A model generated the notes under the pieces. It saw nothing but the letters and a program-made list of their open reading frames with translations, was not told where the DNA came from and searched no databases. Shown piece after piece: positions 6,236 to 9,879 of a DNA stretch of 9,879 nt; position 1 is the first letter of the stretch, and each line of letters starts with the position of its first letter. The translations under genes and the position numbers were made by a program. The stretch spans positions 1 through 9,879 of the forward strand of contig SLDE01000078.1 in NCBI GenBank assembly GCA_007125455.1, given 5' to 3'. The stretch is from Ectothiorhodospiraceae bacterium (lineage in GTDB: Bacteria; Pseudomonadota; Gammaproteobacteria; Thiohalomonadales; Thiohalomonadaceae).

Positions 6236-7207
6236 ATGCGCACTCCGGCCCTGTTCCTGCTGCTGGTGCTGCTGGTGCTTGGCGCACTGGCGCTGGCCGT
6301 GGCGGTGGGCAGTGTCCACATCCCCCCGGCAGAACTCTGGCAGATCCTGCGCGGGCAACAGCCGGGGCTGCACGCCGATATCCTTTTCGAGTTGCGCCTG
6401 CCACGGGCGCTAGCCGCCTTTGCGGTGGGGGGGATGCTCGCCCTGGCCGGGGCGCAAATGCAGGTCTTACTCGGCAATCCGCTTGCCGACCCCTATATCC
6501 TCGGGATCTCCGGTGGTGCCGCCGTGGGTGCCCTGCTGGCGATGCTGTCCGGGGCGGCGCTGCTTGGGGTCAACCTGGCGGCCCTGCTGGGTGCCCTGGC
6601 CTCGATGCTGCTGGTCTTCGCCCTGGCCCAGGGGCGTGGGGCATGGAACCCGACCCGCCTGCTTCTCACCGGGGTGGTGGTCGCCGCCGGCTGGGGGGCG
6701 CTGATCAGTTTTTTGCTGGTCACCGCGCCACAACACAACCTGCCGGGAATGCTGTTCTGGCTGATGGGGGATCTGTCCCATGCCCGCCACTGGCTACCCG
6801 GGCTGGCGATCCTGCTGCTCGGATTGCTGTTGGCCCAGGCCCAGGCACGTAGCCTCAATCTGCTGGCGCGGGGTGAATTACAGGCGGCCGCCCTGGGGGT
6901 GGCCGTCGCCCCCCTGCGCCTACAACTCTATCTGAGCACCTCGTTGCTCACCGCCGGGGCGGTGAGTATCGCCGGCAGCATCGGCTTTGTCGGCCTGATC
7001 GTGCCGCACCTGTTGCGCCTGCTGGTGGGCAGCGATCATCGCCTACTGCTGCCCAGCTCGGTATTGGCGGGAGGGGCACTGCTGACCCTCGCCGATACCC
7101 TGGCGCGCACCCTGTTCGCCCCGCAGCAATTACCTGTGGGGGTATTGACCGCGATGATTGGGGTGCCGGTCTTTCTCTACCTATTACAGCGGGGGCAGGG
7201 ACGATGA
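6236..7207 (+). CDS. FecCD/BtuC-type ABC transporter permease
   Basis: An inner-membrane permease of 323 aa, about the usual size for the family that imports iron-siderophores, heme or cobalamin. It is very rich in Leu/Ala/Gly with about nine or ten hydrophobic segments, the first at residues 5-22. Family signatures include LPRALAAFAVGGMLALAGAQ, GNPLADPYILGISGGAAVG with N81-P82-L83-A84-D85-P86, and GFVGLIVPHLLRL at 250-262 near the C-terminal coupling region. I chose the ATG at 6236 because the open frame upstream of it lies inside the HAD gene and the protein then begins directly with the first membrane helix. The ribosome site is weak, which fits coupling to the gene 5 bp upstream. Its stop overlaps the ATPase start as ATGA. 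The substrate cannot be read from the sequence; cobalamin or an iron chelate is the family expectation. No periplasmic binding protein gene is in the window. Confidence 0.92.
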   Translation: MRTPALFLLLVLLVLGALALAVAVGSVHIPPAELWQILRGQQPGLHADILFELRLPRALAAFAVGGMLALAGAQMQVLLGNPLADPYILGISGGAAVGALLAMLSGAALLGVNLAALLGALASMLLVFALAQGRGAWNPTRLLLTGVVVAAGWGALISFLLVTAPQHNLPGMLFWLMGDLSHARHWLPGLAILLLGLLLAQAQARSLNLLARGELQAAALGVAVAPLRLQLYLSTSLLTAGAVSIAGSIGFVGLIVPHLLRLLVGSDHRLLLPSSVLAGGALLTLADTLARTLFAPQQLPVGVLTAMIGVPVFLYLLQRGQGR

Positions 7208-7965
7208 GCCGATTGGCGGCCCTCGAACTGGGGCTGAGCGTGGGCACTCGCCAGCTCTGCGATGGGCTCTGCCTGACGCTGGCCGCGGGGGAGTGCTGGG
7301 GGATTCTGGGCCCCAACGGTAGCGGTAAGACCACCCTACTACATACCCTGGCGGGCCTGCGCCCGGCACAGCAGGGAGAGCTATGGCTGGATGCGATCCC
7401 ACTCAAGCAACTGAAGCGCCAGCAGATCGCCCGCCAGCTGGGCCTGCTGCTACAGGACAACCACGACCCCTTCCCCGCCACCGTCCGGGAGACCGCGCTC
7501 AGTGGCCGCCACCCCTACCTGCAACGCTGGCAGGGCGAAACGGCAGCGGACCACCACCTCGCCGAGGCCGCACTGCGCCAAATGGAGCTGGAGGGGCTGG
7601 CAGAACGCATGATCCAGACTCTCTCCGGCGGGGAGCGTCGCCGCTTGGCGATCGCTACCCTGCTCACCCAGGATCCCGCCATCCTGCTGCTGGATGAGCC
7701 CCTCAACCACCTGGACCTGCGCCATCAACAACTGCTGCTGCTGCAGATCACACAGTGGCGGCGGCGACAAAAGGCCGTGGCGATGGTGTTACACGAGCCC
7801 AACCATGCGCTGCACTACTGTAACCGGGTGTTGCTGCTCTACGGCGATGGGCGCTGGGAGGCAGGAGAGAGTGAGCGCCTGCTTACCCCACAGAGATTGA
7901 GCGAGCTCTATCAGTGCTCCATCCTCGAAAGCCGCAGTGGTACGCGGCGCTGGTTTCACTTTTAG
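7204..7965 (+). CDS. ABC transporter ATP-binding protein (FecE/BtuD type)
   Basis: A 253-aa ATPase that should pair with the FecCD-like permease whose gene ends in an ATGA overlap at 7204-7207. Walker A is GPNGSGKTT (36-44), the Q-loop glutamine is Q84, the signature is LSGGE (140-144), Walker B is ILLLDEP (160-166) with E165 as catalytic base, the D-loop is LNHLDLRHQ, and the switch histidine is H197 in MVLHEPNHAL, where many relatives have HDLN. Every catalytic element is intact. The C terminus (LYQCSILESRSGTRRWFHF) resembles the short tail of BtuD/FecE proteins and makes them the best match. An AGGG just upstream can serve as ribosome site. The stop TAG (7963-7965) overlaps the stop of the minus-strand cotransporter. 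Substrate is unknown for the same reason as for the permease. Confidence 0.93.
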   Translation: MSRLAALELGLSVGTRQLCDGLCLTLAAGECWGILGPNGSGKTTLLHTLAGLRPAQQGELWLDAIPLKQLKRQQIARQLGLLLQDNHDPFPATVRETALSGRHPYLQRWQGETAADHHLAEAALRQMELEGLAERMIQTLSGGERRRLAIATLLTQDPAILLLDEPLNHLDLRHQQLLLLQITQWRRRQKAVAMVLHEPNHALHYCNRVLLLYGDGRWEAGESERLLTPQRLSELYQCSILESRSGTRRWFHF

Positions 7966-9632
7966 CCGTCGGCCTTTTCCCCTTCCGTCCCATCGTCCCG
8001 GTGTTCCAAAACGTGGTGCAACGCCTTGCGCAGGGTGCGGGTGTGTTCGGCCGCCTTCTGTGCCTGCTCAAGAATACGGCGGATCCCGCTGATCTCGTCC
8101 AGTCGGGCCACCATCTGGCGCATCGGCAGGCGTCCCTGGGCACCGGCACGCAGTAACGCGGCCTTGAGGATCTGGTAGTGCTCCTGAAAGTGGTCCATCT
8201 CCTTGCGCAACTGCTTGCGGGAGAACTCCTCGCCATCGGGATCGCTTAGCGCCAGCACGTGCACCGCCTCACTCTTGAACTCGGCGATCGCGCTCGCCAG
8301 CTCGTCGTCCTTGAGCGCGGGCATACCCGCCTGGGAGCGGGCCAGCCCCTCGGCGTGTTCGGCAATATCCCCGTAATACTGGGTAATACGCAGCGCCAGC
8401 GGGAAGCCCGAGGAGAGTGACTGGGGCAGGTCACTATGGGGCACGCGGTTGGCAAACTCCCCGGCAGCGAAGACCAGCCGCTCGATCACATCCCGCTCAC
8501 GCCGCAGGCGCTGTGGCTCACCGGGCCCCTCGGCACTCAGCGCGGCATAGGCCCCGCGCCGCGCCAGCTGGCTGATGCGCTTGAGCTCCATGTTGAGCGC
8601 CTCCAGCGCCAGGTCGGGGGTACCGGCGATGTTGTGGTCGAGGTGACGGGGCGTCCCCTCATCCTCCTCGGCCGTGCGAAAACGCGACTCAAGAAAGTTA
8701 ACCAGGTAGGGGGTCATCGGCCAGACCAACCCGGCCCCGGTGACCTTGGTCATGGTATGGAAGATCGCCAGCGTGGTCGCCGGGGTGGGGTCCATGTTAA
8801 GCCCGGCGGCCATCAGTGCCACCAACCAGAGCAGAACGGGCAGAATGGAGAAGGCCACGATCCCGGTGATGACATTAAATATCACGTGGACACTGGCCGC
8901 CCGCTTGGCGCTAGAGGTAGCACCAAGCATGGCGAACATGGCCGTGGAGGTGGTACCGATATTGGCCCCGATCACCATGGCGGCGGCTGCCGTAAGCGGG
9001 ATCAAGCCACTGCCAGCGGCGGTGAGGGTCACCGCCAGCGCCGCACTGGATGAGTTCATCACCACGGTAAGCACGATCCCGATGAGCACGAAGGCCAGCA
9101 GGCTAAGCAGCCCAGCGCCGGCAAAGCGTTCCAGATCGACCTGCTCACCAAAACCTTCAAAGGTCTCCTTGAGCACGTCCAGGCCGAGGAAAAAGATCCC
9201 AAAACCGGTCAGCGCATCCCCCAGCGCACCGCGGCGACTGTCCTTGCCGGTGATGCGCATGATGACCCCGACCGCGATGGCTGGCATCGCCAGCGCCTGC
9301 AGGTTGACCTTAAAGCCCACCATGGCCACCAGCCAACTGGTGGCAGTGGTGCCGATATTACTGCCAATGATCACCCCGACCGACTGGAACAGCGTGAGCA
9401 GACCCGCATTCACAAAACCGATGGTGGCGAAGATCACTGCGGTGGAGGACTGCACCCCGGCGGTAATCACCACCCCGGAGAGGATCCCTCTCAGGGTGGT
9501 GGCGGTGCCTCGGGCGAGGATCTCGCGCAAGGCATCCCCAGCGGCCACCTTGAGGCCGTCAGTCATCAGGCGCATGCCGATCAGGAAGAGACCGACACCG
9601 CCAAGAAAGGTCATGAACATTGAGAAGGTCAT
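7962..9632 (-). CDS. Na+/phosphate cotransporter with PhoU-like tail (NptA/YjbB family)
   Basis: A 556-aa inner-membrane protein of the bacterial Na/Pi cotransporter group. Residues ~5-310 are membrane-embedded and hold the two inverted repeats typical of the family. The first is GVQSSTA (59-65) followed by GSNIGTT (90-96). The second is MNSSSAA (192-198) followed by GANIGTT (222-228). After N312 the chain becomes charged, and about 345-545 is helical and PhoU-like, which in this family is thought to regulate transport. Length is close to E. coli YjbB (543). Transport is sodium-coupled phosphate movement; the direction, uptake or export, is not decided by sequence. I kept the ATG at 9632 because an in-frame TGA lies shortly upstream and no other start has a ribosome site. 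Even this start has none: the eight bases before it read CCCTGTCC. A sigma70-like promoter sits immediately upstream. The gene is alone on its strand here, with no pstSCAB or phoB nearby. Confidence 0.92.
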   Translation of the reverse strand: MTFSMFMTFLGGVGLFLIGMRLMTDGLKVAAGDALREILARGTATTLRGILSGVVITAGVQSSTAVIFATIGFVNAGLLTLFQSVGVIIGSNIGTTATSWLVAMVGFKVNLQALAMPAIAVGVIMRITGKDSRRGALGDALTGFGIFFLGLDVLKETFEGFGEQVDLERFAGAGLLSLLAFVLIGIVLTVVMNSSSAALAVTLTAAGSGLIPLTAAAAMVIGANIGTTSTAMFAMLGATSSAKRAASVHVIFNVITGIVAFSILPVLLWLVALMAAGLNMDPTPATTLAIFHTMTKVTGAGLVWPMTPYLVNFLESRFRTAEEDEGTPRHLDHNIAGTPDLALEALNMELKRISQLARRGAYAALSAEGPGEPQRLRRERDVIERLVFAAGEFANRVPHSDLPQSLSSGFPLALRITQYYGDIAEHAEGLARSQAGMPALKDDELASAIAEFKSEAVHVLALSDPDGEEFSRKQLRKEMDHFQEHYQILKAALLRAGAQGRLPMRQMVARLDEISGIRRILEQAQKAAEHTRTLRKALHHVLEHRDDGTEGEKADG

Positions 9633-9640
9633 GGACAGGG

Positions 9641-9669
9641 ATTGTAGAGGGAATCAAGGGCTACGCCAA
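9641..9669 (-). promoter_or_regulatory. Sigma70-like promoter of the Na/Pi cotransporter gene
   Basis: Read on the minus strand, TTGGCG (9669-9664) and TACAAT (9646-9641) are separated by 17 bases, the optimal spacing. Starting 6-9 bases after the -10 would place the transcript 5' end between about 9635 and 9632, which is the A of the ATG. The mRNA would therefore be leaderless or nearly so, consistent with the lack of a Shine-Dalgarno sequence. Confidence 0.55.
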
Positions 9670-9678
9670 CCGCTCCCT

Positions 9679-9699
9679 CTATCCGGCCCGGGGTAAGCG
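9679..9699 (+). repeat. Imperfect direct repeat, copy 1
   Basis: This copy begins CTATCCGGCC (9679-9688) and ends AAGCG (9695-9699). It is matched by a second copy exactly 70 bp downstream. It lies just upstream of the cotransporter promoter. Confidence 0.5.
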
Positions 9700-9748
9700 C
9701 ATGATAACTTCACGAGCACACAATGCCCGGTGTAATGCGCCTGCCCTG

Positions 9749-9768
9749 CTATCCGGCCAGGACAAGCG
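9749..9768 (+). repeat. Imperfect direct repeat, copy 2
   Basis: CTATCCGGCC (9749-9758) is identical to copy 1, and AAGCG (9764-9768) follows one base sooner. Both copies are preceded by CCCT. A weaker possible third unit, GCCCAGGCAAGAAGCCGCATG in part, follows from 9781. Confidence 0.5.
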
Positions 9769-9879
9769 TATCCTCTGCTAGCCCAGGCAAGAAGCCGCAT
9801 GCACCCACAGCGGCCCGGCCACTGCACTGCCCTGCTCACGTCTCAGGCATGTACCCGCTTCATCCCCTCTGGATAGGCC

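Larger units (their letters stand above)
9633..9879. other. Intergenic region upstream of the cotransporter, running off the window
   Basis: No reading frame here looks like a protein; the only open frame of note (minus strand, 61 codons) has no recognisable composition or ribosome site. The region holds the cotransporter promoter and the CTATCCGGCC repeats. It probably also carries control signals for a gene beyond the window edge. Confidence 0.5.

Noticed and set aside
5748..6404. Minus-strand open frame opposite the HAD gene and permease start
   Set aside because: It has Gly/Gln/Ala-rich antisense composition, no motif, and is contradicted by two real plus-strand genes.
8740..9696. Long plus-strand open frame (318 codons) opposite the cotransporter
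   Set aside because: It is rich in Ser/Thr/Pro/Ala/Met with no domain, and the minus strand carries a clear transporter family with all motifs. It is a codon-bias shadow in GC-rich DNA.
1..9879. CRISPR array, mobile element, prophage or defence island
   Set aside because: I see no regularly spaced repeats, transposase, integrase, terminal inverted repeats or known defence domains; Dam has no partner nuclease beside it.

Overview
This window looks like ordinary chromosomal DNA from a GC-rich gammaproteobacterium. The evidence is a classical N-acetylglutamate synthase tail, a Dam-type GATC methylase, and the rppH-ptsP gene pair, all of which resemble their gammaproteobacterial versions closely. 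A HAD-IB phosphatase lies beside rppH, an arrangement I recall from pseudomonads. I cannot place the genus. I see no insertion sequence, prophage, integron, CRISPR array, tRNA or rRNA.

Layout, left to right. (1) Plus strand: the C-terminal end of argA overlaps the start of dam by one base. After about 110 bp of dyad-rich intergenic DNA comes a protein with a degenerate EAL domain fused to an HDOD domain. (2) Minus strand: rppH followed by ptsP, the nitrogen-PTS enzyme I. ptsP converges on the EAL-HDOD gene with only 15 bp between the stop codons. (3) Plus strand: from the divergent rppH region, a HAD-IB hydrolase, a FecCD/BtuC-type permease and its ABC ATPase are tightly packed with spacings of 5 bp and then a 4-bp overlap. 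(4) Minus strand: an NptA/YjbB-type Na+/phosphate cotransporter with a PhoU-like tail, whose stop codon overlaps that of the ABC ATPase. (5) The last ~247 bp have no convincing gene but hold an imperfect direct repeat.

How the genes fit together. rppH and ptsP probably form one operon joining mRNA 5'-end turnover with nitrogen/carbon status signalling. The HAD-permease-ATPase set looks like a transport operon for a metal chelate or cobalamin, but no binding protein is present in the window. ArgA and Dam are unrelated in function, yet their genes are translationally coupled here.

I did not find a clearly new biological system. The most interesting signals are regulatory. The minus-strand cotransporter gene has a good sigma70-like promoter that would start transcription at or within a few bases of its ATG. 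rppH has an extended -10 promoter that would give a leader of about 11 nt before a GTG start with no Shine-Dalgarno sequence. The dam/EAL-HDOD spacer has repeated CCTGA/TCAGG dyads abutting a GATC site.
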